A stretch of DNA of 64,000 nt. It comes from Pseudomonadota bacterium (lineage in GTDB: Bacteria > Pseudomonadota > Alphaproteobacteria > Rhizobiales > Xanthobacteraceae). Under the pieces are notes generated by a model that was not told the DNA's origin, searched no databases, and saw nothing but the letters and a program-made list of their open reading frames with translations. The stretch is taken from positions 6,021 through 70,020 of the forward strand of contig JAFAFP010000172.1 in the NCBI GenBank assembly GCA_023423415.1. The letters run 5' to 3'. Both the position numbers and the translations under genes were made by a program. Shown here piece by piece: positions 16,788 through 25,656 of this stretch; position 1 is the first letter of the stretch; each line of letters opens with the position of its first letter.

Positions 16788-17939
16788 ATGCTCGCTTCCA
16801 TGCCCCGCGCCGCCGTCGCGGCCGCCGGCTTTGCCGCCACGCTCAATATGTACGCGCCGCAAGCGGTGCTGCCGTTACTGGCGGACGAATTCGGCGTTGG
16901 ACCGGCCGGCATCAGTCAAATCATGACCGTCAATGCGCTGGCGGTTGCGTTGACGGCGCCGTTCACCGGGGTGATCGCGGATGTTCTCGGGCGGCGATCC
17001 GTCATCGCAGTCGCGATGGTGCTGCTGATCGTGCCCGACTTGATGATGGCGTATTCCGACAGCCTCGAAGCAGTACTGCTCTGGCGCTTCGCTCAAGGGC
17101 TGTTACTGCCGCCGATCTTTGCCGTCTCCATCGCCTATATCGGCGGCGAATGGCCCTCGGGCGAAGCCACGGGCGTCACTGGCCTATTCATCACCGCGAC
17201 GGCCGTCGGTGGCTTCGCCGGCCGCATGCTGACCGCCGTGCTCGCCGAACCCTTCGGCTGGCGGCATGCACTGTTCGCGCAAGCGGCCATCACCGCGCTT
17301 TGCGCGATCACGGTGATCCTGCTGCTGCCGCGCGAACGCAACTTCGTGGCGGCGACGACTCTCGCCGCATCGCTCCGCCAGATGCTGAACCATCTCCACG
17401 ACACGCGACTTCTGGCCACGTTCTGCGTCGGCTTCGGCATCATGTTCTGCTTCATCGCCGCCTTCACCTTCATCGGCTTCGTGCTGGCGGCGCCACCCTT
17501 CAGCCTATCGGCAGCCGCGATCGGCGCCGTATTCGTGACCTATCTCGTCAGCCTCATCACCACCCCCTTTGCCGGGCGGCTGGTGAAGCGTTTCGGCCGG
17601 CGCAATTTCGGGCTGATCGCCATCAGCGCGTGGATCGGCGGAATCCTTTTGACGCTGGTGCCATCTATAGCCGTTATCGTGCTCGGCCTCGCCATCGCGG
17701 CGGGCAGCGGCTTCCTCGTGCAGACCTGCTGCCAAAGCTTTGTCGCGACATATGTCCGCGAAGGCATATCATCCGCGATCGGGCTTTACGTGACGTCGTT
17801 CTATATCGGTGGCAGCTTCGGCGGCCTGATCGCGGGATTACTGTGGAATGTCTGGGGATGGCCCGGCACCGTGGGACTGATCGTGGCGATGCTCATCATC
17901 ATGGCAACGATGATCCGCTACGCCTGGCGTAGAGCATGA
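16788..17939 (+). CDS. Major facilitator superfamily transporter
   Basis: A 12-segment transporter. The loop between the second and third helices carries the MFS signature-like GVIADVLGRRSVI, and a second half-repeat has AGRLVKRFGRRNFG. The start at ATG 16788 gives 383 residues; a TTG at 16740 would add 16 but leaves only about 40 bases to the divergent azlC start. The closest pattern is drug:proton antiporter-like MFS, with no substrate evident. It is read divergently from azlCD. Confidence 0.87.
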   Translation: MLASMPRAAVAAAGFAATLNMYAPQAVLPLLADEFGVGPAGISQIMTVNALAVALTAPFTGVIADVLGRRSVIAVAMVLLIVPDLMMAYSDSLEAVLLWRFAQGLLLPPIFAVSIAYIGGEWPSGEATGVTGLFITATAVGGFAGRMLTAVLAEPFGWRHALFAQAAITALCAITVILLLPRERNFVAATTLAASLRQMLNHLHDTRLLATFCVGFGIMFCFIAAFTFIGFVLAAPPFSLSAAAIGAVFVTYLVSLITTPFAGRLVKRFGRRNFGLIAISAWIGGILLTLVPSIAVIVLGLAIAAGSGFLVQTCCQSFVATYVREGISSAIGLYVTSFYIGGSFGGLIAGLLWNVWGWPGTVGLIVAMLIIMATMIRYAWRRA

Positions 17940-18002
17940 GACGCTGACGGGCGATTGCTGCTATGCCATAAGGGGTCATTGAATGCTTTATGGGTTCGCA
18001 CG

Positions 18003-19028
18003 ATGAGATTGCTGCTTATCGGCTTGTCGTTTGCATTGGCTTTGCCGCAGACATTGCTCGCCCAGGAAGAGCGCGCCTCTCCCCTTCCCTCGCATATGCC
18101 GCTTGGCCAGGAAGCATGCTTCGGGCGTACCTATGACGCGGCCCATCTCAAGCAGCATCCGAAACAGCGCGTCACCAGTTTCCATCTATTCCGAGATTTC
18201 ACGCCTGACCCGATGAAGGAGACCCCGCAGGAAACCCGCGAAAAGCTGATCGAAGACGACGGGCAAGGCGGCATCCAGGTCACCGCCTATGTGCGCTTTC
18301 GCGACCGGCCGGGCCTGTTCTTCAATGGTCTCAGTTGTTCGGGCAATTCAAAAGATGGCGTCCGCTGCGGCATCGATTGCGACGGCGGCGGCTTTCATCT
18401 CAAAGGCTCTGGCGATTCACTGCTGCTGGAAAATCAGGGCTTCGTCGTGATCGGCGGCTGCGGCGCCAGCGAAGACGAAGCGGAGCAAGCCGACTACGTG
18501 AAGCCGGGCGCAGACGACAAAATCTTCCGGCTCGACCGCAAGCCGATCGCCGAATGTCGTGCACTGGAGGATAGCCGCAAGCCGATATGGGCATCGCTCG
18601 GTGCACCGCTACGCGAGCGGTTCGACACCGACAACGCTGTCTGCTTCACCCGCACCTATGATGCGGCCCACCTCTCCAAGCATCCGAAGCAAACTGTCAA
18701 ACGCATCGCGGTGCTGAAAGTGAAAGGCGACAAGCGGGGGGACGACGAGTTTCCGTATTACAATCTGATTTTCCGCGTCGGACTCAAGAACGGCAAGCAC
18801 GTCGAGAAGAAGACTCAATGCGGCGCCGATCAATATGCTTTCGCCTGCACGCATGACTCCGATCTCGACACACAGCGCGATTTCTATCTCACCCGGGCCG
18901 GCCGGGATCACATGATGCTGCGCGACCAGCGCGGCGCCATGAACAAGATGTTCGACGGCGTGACACTGGGCGCCGATGACCGCATCTTTCGGCTCGAACA
19001 GGCGTCAGCCGAAGCCTGTGAATTCTGA
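18003..19028 (+). CDS. Secreted protein with an internal duplication
   Basis: A 341-residue exported protein of unknown function. It has a signal peptide (residues 1-20, ending TLLA-QE) and two related halves. The first begins CFGRTYDAAHLKQHPKQ at 39 and ends GADDKIFRLDRKPIAEC near 185. The second begins CFTRTYDAAHLSKHPKQ near 214 and ends GADDRIFRL close to the C-terminus. Cys residues recur at matching positions (SCSGN, RCGIDC, GGC; TQCG, FACTHD), suggesting disulfide-bonded units. ATG 18003 is chosen because the signal peptide begins there. It lies just upstream of the nuclease-like/ParA cassette, but an 80-base gap makes a link uncertain. Confidence 0.78.
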   Translation: MRLLLIGLSFALALPQTLLAQEERASPLPSHMPLGQEACFGRTYDAAHLKQHPKQRVTSFHLFRDFTPDPMKETPQETREKLIEDDGQGGIQVTAYVRFRDRPGLFFNGLSCSGNSKDGVRCGIDCDGGGFHLKGSGDSLLLENQGFVVIGGCGASEDEAEQADYVKPGADDKIFRLDRKPIAECRALEDSRKPIWASLGAPLRERFDTDNAVCFTRTYDAAHLSKHPKQTVKRIAVLKVKGDKRGDDEFPYYNLIFRVGLKNGKHVEKKTQCGADQYAFACTHDSDLDTQRDFYLTRAGRDHMMLRDQRGAMNKMFDGVTLGADDRIFRLEQASAEACEF

Positions 19029-19108
19029 CATCGCAAACGATTGCAATTAGCGATTGACTTCCCGCGCAAGTTGCAGATGCTTGACCGGCTCGGGGAGTTT
19101 GCCACGCC

Positions 19109-19915
19109 ATGTCGCCGTCGGTTGGGGCCGTTGCGGAACGGATGGAGAGGCTGTTGCCGCAGGACGGCACGCCTGTCCTCAACCGTGTTCTGCAGGTGAT
19201 GTTGTCACGCGAGCTGGAAAGCCCGGTGTCACAAGACCTCTATTTCCAGGCTTCGGATCGCCTTTCGAAGAAACAGCGGATCGGCCGGCTGCGTGGACAG
19301 GGCGGGCAGGTTTTCCTCCTGCCCGAAGCCGAAAGAAAGCCTCGCAATGATGCAGCGCCGGAGATACGCCGCGAAGCCGAACTGATGGCGCCGCTCGGCC
19401 GTTATCTTCACGAGACCTTCTGCAAGGGGCTGGACTTGCCGCCCGACGGCGAAAGCATTGTACAAGATACCTCGACCATCGGTCCGATGCGCGGCCGCTT
19501 CGCGCGGCCGGATTTCATCGTGGTCACCGCCATGCGCTTTCGCCTCCTGCCCGGTTCGCAGATCGACGTGCACAGCTTCGAGCTGAAGGCCGAGCATGGC
19601 GCGACCGACGAGTCGGTCTACGAGGCGCTGGCGCAAACCCGCTTCACCCATTTCGGTCACCTGGTCTGGTATCTGCCGCAAAATTCACGCTGCGAGGTCC
19701 GACTGGCGGAGATCGAGAAGCAATGCGACCAGCACGGCATCGGTCTAATCCGCATACGCGATCCACACGATCATGGCGCATATGAAATTCTGCTCGATCC
19801 GATCCGCAAACCGACGCCTCCCATAGTCGTTGACGGCTTTCTGGAATCGCGACTGACCGGAGCGCATCGCGAAAGGCTGTTACGCGTCATGAATGGGGGC
19901 CATGGTGAAAGGTAA
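19109..19915 (+). CDS. Winged-helix / PD-(D/E)XK nuclease-like protein
   Basis: A 268-residue protein I do not recognise as a named family. Residues of about 23-72 look like a small winged helix-turn-helix (VLNRVLQVMLSRELESPVSQ and KKQRIGRLRGQGGQVFLLP). Residues 125-195 have the spacing of a PD-(D/E)XK nuclease core: Asp135 in ARPDFIVV, Glu158-X-Lys160 in HSFELKAEH, and Gln176 in the helix EALAQTRFTHFGH. Its last eight codons overlap the ParA start. The motif assignment is by eye and needs a structural check; catalysis is not established. Confidence 0.65.
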   Translation: MSPSVGAVAERMERLLPQDGTPVLNRVLQVMLSRELESPVSQDLYFQASDRLSKKQRIGRLRGQGGQVFLLPEAERKPRNDAAPEIRREAELMAPLGRYLHETFCKGLDLPPDGESIVQDTSTIGPMRGRFARPDFIVVTAMRFRLLPGSQIDVHSFELKAEHGATDESVYEALAQTRFTHFGHLVWYLPQNSRCEVRLAEIEKQCDQHGIGLIRIRDPHDHGAYEILLDPIRKPTPPIVVDGFLESRLTGAHRERLLRVMNGGHGER

Positions 19916-20816
19916 AGTCATCGCCGTGGCCAATATGAAAGGCGGCGTCGGCAAGACTGCAACCGTAGTGGCATTGGCCGAAGCGCTGGCTGCGGCTGAC
20001 GGCGCAAAGGTGCTGGTCATCGATCTCGACGCTCAGGCCAATGCGTCGATTGTCCTCGCTGGCGATTCCTATCTTGCTGCGATGATCCGCGACGGACGCA
20101 CCATCGACGCCTTCCTCGAAGACTATTTGATGCGCGGCAAGAAAAAGAAATTCGATTCCTGCATCCGTGATCACATCAGCGAAGTCACGCATCTCGGACA
20201 TCCCCTGCACGTGTCGCTGCTCGCCTCCAGCGCCGAGTTGCGGACGCTGGAATTGCGGATGATCTACAAGCTGACGAAAAAGAAGGAACTCAATCTCGAA
20301 GAAATCGTCGGCGGCATCTGGGGCGTCATCAAGGAGCAACTGTCGCGCTCGGTGAAGTCGTTCGATTACATCCTGATCGACTGTGCGCCCGGCATTTCGG
20401 TACTCACTGAGGCCAGCATCCGGCTGGCCGATCTGGTGATCGTGCCGACCATTCCCGACACTCTCTCGACCTATGGGCTTCAGGCTTTTTGCAAGACCGT
20501 ATGGCAAGGTCAGTCCGAAACCGGAAAGCTTTACAAGAAGCCGCGTGGCGTGATTCCGCACGTGCTGATCACCCGGCGACGGCCGATCCTCGAACACAAC
20601 CGGACCGTTGAACGCATGCGCAACGAAGTGCGTGCACCCGACCCAAGCTTCTCGGTCTTCGCAACGGAAATACCAGAACGCGCTGCAATCGCCGACGCGC
20701 TGGCCAAAACCGGAACATTTCCGAATTTCACCAACAAGTGGAGTGCGCCGGTTGCCGACATCCTGCAGCAGCTCGCATTCGAGACGAGGGAGGTGCTGAA
20801 TGGCTCTCGCCATTGA
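19893..20816 (+). CDS. ParA/MinD-type ATPase
   Basis: A 307-residue ATPase of the ParA/Soj superfamily. The deviant Walker A KGGVGKTA (residues 16-23), the A' motif LVIDLDAQANAS (41-52) and Walker B YILIDCAPG (159-167) are all intact. It may start at ATG 19893 or 19902. No ParB-like gene or parS-like repeats are adjacent, and this is not the chromosomal parAB locus, which lies near the origin with gid/rsmG genes. The gene overlaps the nuclease-like gene upstream by 23 bases and the small basic gene downstream by 17 bases, so all three are made together. Confidence 0.9.
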   Translation: MGAMVKGKVIAVANMKGGVGKTATVVALAEALAAADGAKVLVIDLDAQANASIVLAGDSYLAAMIRDGRTIDAFLEDYLMRGKKKKFDSCIRDHISEVTHLGHPLHVSLLASSAELRTLELRMIYKLTKKKELNLEEIVGGIWGVIKEQLSRSVKSFDYILIDCAPGISVLTEASIRLADLVIVPTIPDTLSTYGLQAFCKTVWQGQSETGKLYKKPRGVIPHVLITRRRPILEHNRTVERMRNEVRAPDPSFSVFATEIPERAAIADALAKTGTFPNFTNKWSAPVADILQQLAFETREVLNGSRH

Positions 20817-21243
20817 CGGTTACGCGGTGCTTGGCCGCATCGCAGCCAATGCCGTGGCCTTCGCCGGCATTCGCGCCGATGTCAGCAAAGCCGCACAGGC
20901 GCTTGTCACCGCGCAACTCAGGACGAAGACAGCCACCGTCGAAAATCTTCGTGATGTGCGAAAGGCACTCGGCGAGGCGTCGTTCGCCCTGATCGTCGAA
21001 GCCCTGAAGGATGCGCAGGTCAAAACGCTGGTGACGAAATTCGACAAGCATCATGCTGACATGAAAAGCGCTTCGGCCCAGGCGCGCCGTCGCCATCTTT
21101 GCGTGCTGGCGGATGCCTCTGTCGCACCAGCGCAGAAACCGGTTCGCGCGAAAAAGCCAGCGGTAAAATCAGCAGGATCCAAAAAAGCCGAACCGCAACG
21201 GTTGTCGAGTGAGGCCATGGGAGCCCGGCGCGATCGGAGATAA
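20800..21243 (+). CDS. Small basic protein of the ParA cassette, unknown function
   Basis: A 147-residue protein. The first 95 residues are predominantly helical (AQALVTAQLRTKTATVENL, VRKALGEASFALIVEALKD), and the tail from about 115 is Lys/Ala/Pro-rich (PVRAKKPAVKSAGSKKAEP), typical of a nonspecific DNA-binding tail. A GGGAGGTG ribosome site at 20788-20795 precedes ATG 20800, inside the end of the ParA gene. By position it could be the partner that stimulates or loads the ATPase, like a non-canonical ParB or centromere-binding protein; this is inference. Confidence 0.75.
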   Translation: MALAIDGYAVLGRIAANAVAFAGIRADVSKAAQALVTAQLRTKTATVENLRDVRKALGEASFALIVEALKDAQVKTLVTKFDKHHADMKSASAQARRRHLCVLADASVAPAQKPVRAKKPAVKSAGSKKAEPQRLSSEAMGARRDRR

Positions 21244-21354
21244 TGCGGGTTTTCGGATCGTCCTAACCAACGCCTGCTTTCTGCAGCTATTCGCGGATGT
21301 TATTCTTCGATTGCGGTGATTGAGGATCAATCAAACAGCCGGAAAGGAATGGCC

Positions 21355-22461
21355 ATGCAATCTGAACCATCGCGATTTCGCTTTCTTGCATCCTGCGCCT
21401 GCGGCCAAGACCATCAGCAGACACCACAAGCGATCGGCCTCAACCGGCGTCAATTACTGACCGGCGGCGCGGCGCTTGCGCTTGGAACGGTCACGTCCGG
21501 AACCGGCTCGCGTCTATTCGCACAGGAAAAGCCGCACCGCATCGACGTGCATCATCACATCTCACCGCCGACCTGGCTCGATGCGATGAAGCGGCTGAAG
21601 AGGACCAACCCGCCGATGGCGAACTGGTCGGTGCAAAAGACGCTGGACGACATGGACAAGGGCGGTGTCGCCACCTCCATCACCTCGCCGACGACGCCGC
21701 AATTGCAGGGACTGGATGCCGCCGAAGCGGCGCGTCTGGCGCGTGAATCGAATGACTACGCCAAAAAGCTCGAGACCGAGCATCCGGGCCGGTTTGGCAC
21801 GTTCGCGATGCTGCCGTTGCCGCATGTCGACGAAAGCCTGAAGGAGATTGAATACGCCTTCGATACGCTGAAGGTCGATGGCATCGGCTGCATGACCAGC
21901 TATGGCGACAAGTGGCTGGGCTATAGCGAGTTCGAACCGGTCTGGGCCGAATTGAACCGCCGCAAAGCGACTGTCTATACCCATCCGACCGGCGCGAACT
22001 GTTGCGTCAACCTGGTGCGCAACACCGACGACGCCTTCATTGAGTTCGGCACCGACACGACCCGCGCCGTCTTCACCATAATATTCAGCGGCTTTGGCGA
22101 GAAATATCCCGATATCAACTGGATCTTCTCACATGGCGGCGGCTCGATCACCGCATTCTATGAGCGCTTCACCGTGCAATCGCTGATGCGCCCGCCCTAC
22201 AAAGACAAGTTCACGCGCGATCAGGTGGAGAAACAGATCCGCCGCTTCTATTATGACACCGCGGCGATCCCCAATGACGTGACACTGTCGGCGCTGCAAA
22301 AGATGGTGCCGATTTCGCAGATCGTTTACGGCACCGATTACCCTTATCGCACCTCCGCCGATCATACGAAGGGCGTTTCCGCCTTCTTCAGGGGCGATGA
22401 CCTCAAAGCTGTCGATCGCGAGAATGCGCTGCGGCTCATTCCGCGACTGAAAGCGGCCTGA
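21355..22461 (+). CDS. Tat-exported amidohydrolase of the ACMSD-like family
   Basis: A 369-residue metal-dependent hydrolase/decarboxylase of the Amidohydrolase_2 type. Residues 30-60 form a twin-arginine signal (LNRRQLLTGGAALALGTV). The metal-binding IDVHHHISP follows, with later landmarks WIFSHGGGSITAF and the conserved VYGTDYPYR near the C-terminus. ATG 21355 is chosen because AAGGA ends six bases before it; the frame is open back to GTG 21316. The unusual leader has CACGQDH ahead of the RR motif. Relatives act on aromatic-degradation intermediates; the substrate here is unknown. A strong hairpin follows the stop. Confidence 0.87.
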   Translation: MQSEPSRFRFLASCACGQDHQQTPQAIGLNRRQLLTGGAALALGTVTSGTGSRLFAQEKPHRIDVHHHISPPTWLDAMKRLKRTNPPMANWSVQKTLDDMDKGGVATSITSPTTPQLQGLDAAEAARLARESNDYAKKLETEHPGRFGTFAMLPLPHVDESLKEIEYAFDTLKVDGIGCMTSYGDKWLGYSEFEPVWAELNRRKATVYTHPTGANCCVNLVRNTDDAFIEFGTDTTRAVFTIIFSGFGEKYPDINWIFSHGGGSITAFYERFTVQSLMRPPYKDKFTRDQVEKQIRRFYYDTAAIPNDVTLSALQKMVPISQIVYGTDYPYRTSADHTKGVSAFFRGDDLKAVDRENALRLIPRLKAA

Positions 22462-22471
22462 CAAACGAAAA

Positions 22472-22499
22472 CGCGCCGCACTGGGTCCAGTGCGGCGCG
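22472..22499. terminator. Bidirectional terminator hairpin
   Basis: A 12-base perfect stem (CGCGCCGCACTG with its complement) around the loop GGTC, between the convergent amidohydrolase and chemotaxis-receptor genes. On the minus strand it is followed by TTTTCGTTT, so it best serves the receptor gene. Confidence 0.8.
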
Positions 22500-22521
22500 C
22501 TCTTCATGATTGATCGGACTC

Positions 22522-24591
22522 TCAGAATTCCTGCCAATCCGGATCCTGCTTCACGGCAAGATTGCCGTGCACCTGCGGTGCCGGCCGCTGAACGGGTCCG
22601 CGGGAAGCGTTCTTTGCGGCAAGCTTTGGCGCCGCGACGGCAGCCCGCCTCGTGTTGCCGCCATGGCCGGTCGCGCCAGACATTTCGTCGACCGTAAAGA
22701 ACGACATTCGCTGATCCATGATGGCGGATTGCTGCTCCAGCGTCTTGGCGGTCGCAGCGTTTTCCTCCACCAGAGCGGAGTTTTGCTGCGTCACCTCGTC
22801 CATCTGGGTCAGTGCGGTGTTGATCTGCTCCACACCCGTCGCCTGTTCGGAACTGGCGGTCGCAATCCCGGAGACAATATCTGCCACCTTCTGGATCGAG
22901 TCCATGATCTCGGCCAGCGACTCGCCGGCACGATTGACGAGCTGGACGCCGTCCTGAACCTGCGCGTTGCTGTTGACGATCAGATCCTTGATGTCCTTCG
23001 CCGCCTGCGACGAACGCTGTGCAAGGCTGCGCACTTCGGACGCGACCACCGCGAAGCCACGGCCCGCCTCGCCTGCACGGGCAGCTTCGACTGCCGCATT
23101 CAGCGCAAGAAGGTTGGTCTGACGGGCGATCTCGTCGATCACACCGATGATGTCGGAAATCTGCCGTGACGATTCCTCAATGCGGGACATCGCAGCAACA
23201 GCTTCGCCCACCACCTGCCCGCCACGGCCGGCCACGCCCTGAGCATCGGTCGTGAATCGGCTGGCATGCAAGGCATCTTCGGCATTCTTCTTCACGGTCG
23301 CTGAAATTTCTTCCATCGAAGCGGACGTTTCTTCGAGGCTGGCCGCCTGCTCTTCGGTCCGTTGCGACAGGTCAGTCGTGCTGGTCGAGATTTCCGATGA
23401 CGCATTCGACACTTCGCGCGCCGCCGACTTGATTTCCGCCATCGTGCCTGAAATACGCGTGGCCATTTCGTTGGCATCATTCTTGAGCTTGCCGAACATG
23501 CCATCATACTGCGCGGTGATGCGCTGGGTGAGATCGCCGGCGGCAAGACCGCTGAGCATGCGCTCCATATCGTCCAGAACCACTGCGGTATTCTCGCAGA
23601 GTGTGTTCATCGCCTGGCCAATATTCAGGACGAAGCCCTGCTTGCCTTCCAGCGCAACACGCTGCGAGAAGTCGCCGGCTAGAGCCGACTTGACGATGCC
23701 GCCAACCGCAGCCTCGAATTCATCGGTCAGCCGCTGCATCGCGATTCGATCCTGCTCAGCCTTTTGTGCGGCTTCAATTCGCGCTTTTTCGGCAAGCATG
23801 ACCTTGATCTCGTTGACGGCACAAGCGGTCTCGCCGATTTCGTCCTTGCGCTCGGTGCCGGTGATGACAACCTCTTCACCCTTGGCCATGCGTTGCAGGA
23901 GGCCGACAAGGGCGCGCATCGGTTTGGCAATGCCGAACTGAGCGATCAGCAGACCGAACAACAGTCCAACCACGATGCCGATCGAGGCGACCGTGATCAT
24001 CAGGCTGGAGACGCGCTGGTACTCCGCGGTCGCATCGGCGGAAATTTGTATCACACGCTGGTCCAGGCCTCCGCTCAGCTCCATGGCCTTATCCTGGAGC
24101 TCGGAGGCGACAGTCCGGCTGCTCGCCAAGGTCTGTCGCAGCGCAGCCATTTCAACCGTGGAATCAACATTCTTGACCATCTCCGCGGCCCGGAATGTAC
24201 CGTCAACTTCCTGCTTATACCGCTGATAAAGGACCTCCAGGTCCGCGATGCGCTTCTGGGTTGCTTCGGTTTGCGCAGTCTTTTTCAGATCCGCAAAGCG
24301 AGCCTCTGCTTCGCGCTTTCGGCCTTCGAGATTCTGACGAACTTCCTCGCGTCTTTGCGCGGTCGGTTCGGCTCCGAGCCGATACTCGCCGCGATTCATC
24401 TGAATGATTTCCTGGGTGATTTGTGCCGCATCACGCGCCAGTTTGGTTGCACGTTCCATGTTGTCGGTCGCGTCACTCAGGCTCTTGAGTGACGTCACGC
24501 CGAGATAGGTGATGCCAACCGCGCAGGCTGACAGCAGCACGATCACCATCAGAATTTTAGTGAGAATGCGAAAGCGAGATAACAGCGACAT
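22522..24591 (-). CDS. Methyl-accepting chemotaxis protein
   Basis: A 689-residue transmembrane chemoreceptor. A first membrane helix (about 12-31), a periplasmic helical sensor to about 195, a second helix (MITVASIGIVVGLLFGLLIA), HAMP signalling helices, and a cytoplasmic signalling domain from about 395 to 640 follow in order. The hairpin tip is the conserved DEIARQTNLLALNAAVEAARA. The protein ends in DWQEF, an xWxxF pentapeptide of the type that tethers CheR/CheB adaptation enzymes. The ligand is unknown; the periplasmic part resembles a four-helix-bundle sensor. Confidence 0.95.
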   Translation of the reverse strand: MSLLSRFRILTKILMVIVLLSACAVGITYLGVTSLKSLSDATDNMERATKLARDAAQITQEIIQMNRGEYRLGAEPTAQRREEVRQNLEGRKREAEARFADLKKTAQTEATQKRIADLEVLYQRYKQEVDGTFRAAEMVKNVDSTVEMAALRQTLASSRTVASELQDKAMELSGGLDQRVIQISADATAEYQRVSSLMITVASIGIVVGLLFGLLIAQFGIAKPMRALVGLLQRMAKGEEVVITGTERKDEIGETACAVNEIKVMLAEKARIEAAQKAEQDRIAMQRLTDEFEAAVGGIVKSALAGDFSQRVALEGKQGFVLNIGQAMNTLCENTAVVLDDMERMLSGLAAGDLTQRITAQYDGMFGKLKNDANEMATRISGTMAEIKSAAREVSNASSEISTSTTDLSQRTEEQAASLEETSASMEEISATVKKNAEDALHASRFTTDAQGVAGRGGQVVGEAVAAMSRIEESSRQISDIIGVIDEIARQTNLLALNAAVEAARAGEAGRGFAVVASEVRSLAQRSSQAAKDIKDLIVNSNAQVQDGVQLVNRAGESLAEIMDSIQKVADIVSGIATASSEQATGVEQINTALTQMDEVTQQNSALVEENAATAKTLEQQSAIMDQRMSFFTVDEMSGATGHGGNTRRAAVAAPKLAAKNASRGPVQRPAPQVHGNLAVKQDPDWQEF

Positions 24592-25014
24592 TGAAGTTCT
24601 CGTGACTGGATTGAAGCCCGCCGGGGGCGTTGAGGACGACGCATTTCGGTACGCGTAGCAACAGGCAGTTGGTGTCTTTCACGACGCATCGCCCGCCTTG
24701 TATTTTTTACGTTCAGCGGAAGCCCTGACGGACCTCCAAGTCACGCAAACCACGTCGCCGGTCTCAACCGGCAGGCGTGCGTAATTTCTCTCCAGACGAC
24801 CCAGCGATTGCCGCTGAACCTTCTGGAAAGTGGCTTCGCAACGTTTCCGCTTTTGGGGACCGGACCTATGCAAGGCACGCTACAAGCAAAACGCGTTTGT
24901 GGTTTATAAATGGTAAAAAATCACCAGCGCATTGCGCTGATGATCTAGTGGCGATGAAGAGACTGATTTAATCTTCTTTAACGATACGGCTTGGCGAACT
25001 TGCCGAAGCGAATC
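24592..25014. other. Noncoding gap upstream of the chemoreceptor gene
   Basis: A 423-base stretch without a convincing gene. Short frames exist on both strands, but none has a ribosome site, family-like sequence or sensible length. It should contain the receptor promoter on the minus strand. The part around 24890-24980 is AT-richer than its surroundings. Confidence 0.5.
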
Positions 25015-25623
25015 TCATCGCGCACTCGGATGCCAGCGCGGCCGATAGCCACCAGACAGGACATCGAGAATGACAGATGGCGTCAGCACCATTCCCGCCT
25101 CGTCGTTCGCACGAGCGATGCGGTCCAAGTAACCCGAAGGCGACCAACGAAGCAGCTTGTCTCCCTTCATGGCATAGACCTCGCCGTCTTGTGCGATCAT
25201 TGCGCCGTCAGGCAAATCGGCGAGCGGCCTGCGATGCACCCGCTTGTCGCGGCCATTCAGCCGCTGCGCATGCAGCACATCATCCATCTCTGGCGCGCTC
25301 AGCCTCGGTCCGGTCGTTTGGCCCCATGCAGCGGCAAATGCATTCGCATCGGTGCGCCGGCATTCGAAGCATGGCCGATGGCCCGCGGCAAGCGCAGTCA
25401 CTTCATCGAGGAAGAACAGCTCGGTGTAGCTATCGCTCCAGACTTGGCGATGACGATCCTTGAAATCGAGAACGCAGCAGATCCATTGCTTCGATGCCCA
25501 ACGGCGCGAACCGAGCTTCTGCGCTACGTCATGAATACGGCCACCGCGATTGCCCATGAATGCGCCGCGCGCAGCGGTCGCAATCAATTCGCCAAAGGGC
25601 GTGACACGGTTCTGGAGAGGCAT
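25015..25623 (-). CDS. Uncharacterised protein with GHRPCFECRR motif
   Basis: A 202-residue cytoplasmic protein with no signal peptide or membrane segment. It starts MPLQNRVTPFGELIA and has a striking block GHRPCFECRRTDA at 81-93; earlier there is a WICC pair at 47-50. The CxxC next to His-Arg-Pro recalls the Zn-binding start of Ada-type methyl acceptors, but the rest does not. I believe this to be a conserved but unnamed family in proteobacteria and actinobacteria. The stop is 33 bases upstream-distal to NnrS, and no function can be given. The ATG at 25623 follows the divergent edge of no other gene. Confidence 0.75.
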   Translation of the reverse strand: MPLQNRVTPFGELIATAARGAFMGNRGGRIHDVAQKLGSRRWASKQWICCVLDFKDRHRQVWSDSYTELFFLDEVTALAAGHRPCFECRRTDANAFAAAWGQTTGPRLSAPEMDDVLHAQRLNGRDKRVHRRPLADLPDGAMIAQDGEVYAMKGDKLLRWSPSGYLDRIARANDEAGMVLTPSVILDVLSGGYRPRWHPSAR

Positions 25624-25656
25624 GGCCGCTTATAGCACCACGCGCGGCACGAGCAT

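Noticed and set aside
19893..20816. Chromosomal parAB locus
   Set aside because: The ParA-type gene has no ParB gene or parS-like sites, and none of the origin-proximal neighbours; it belongs to a separate cassette.
24777..24971. 64-codon frame in the gap before the chemoreceptor
   Set aside because: No ribosome site, no homology-like features, and atypical composition for a small protein.
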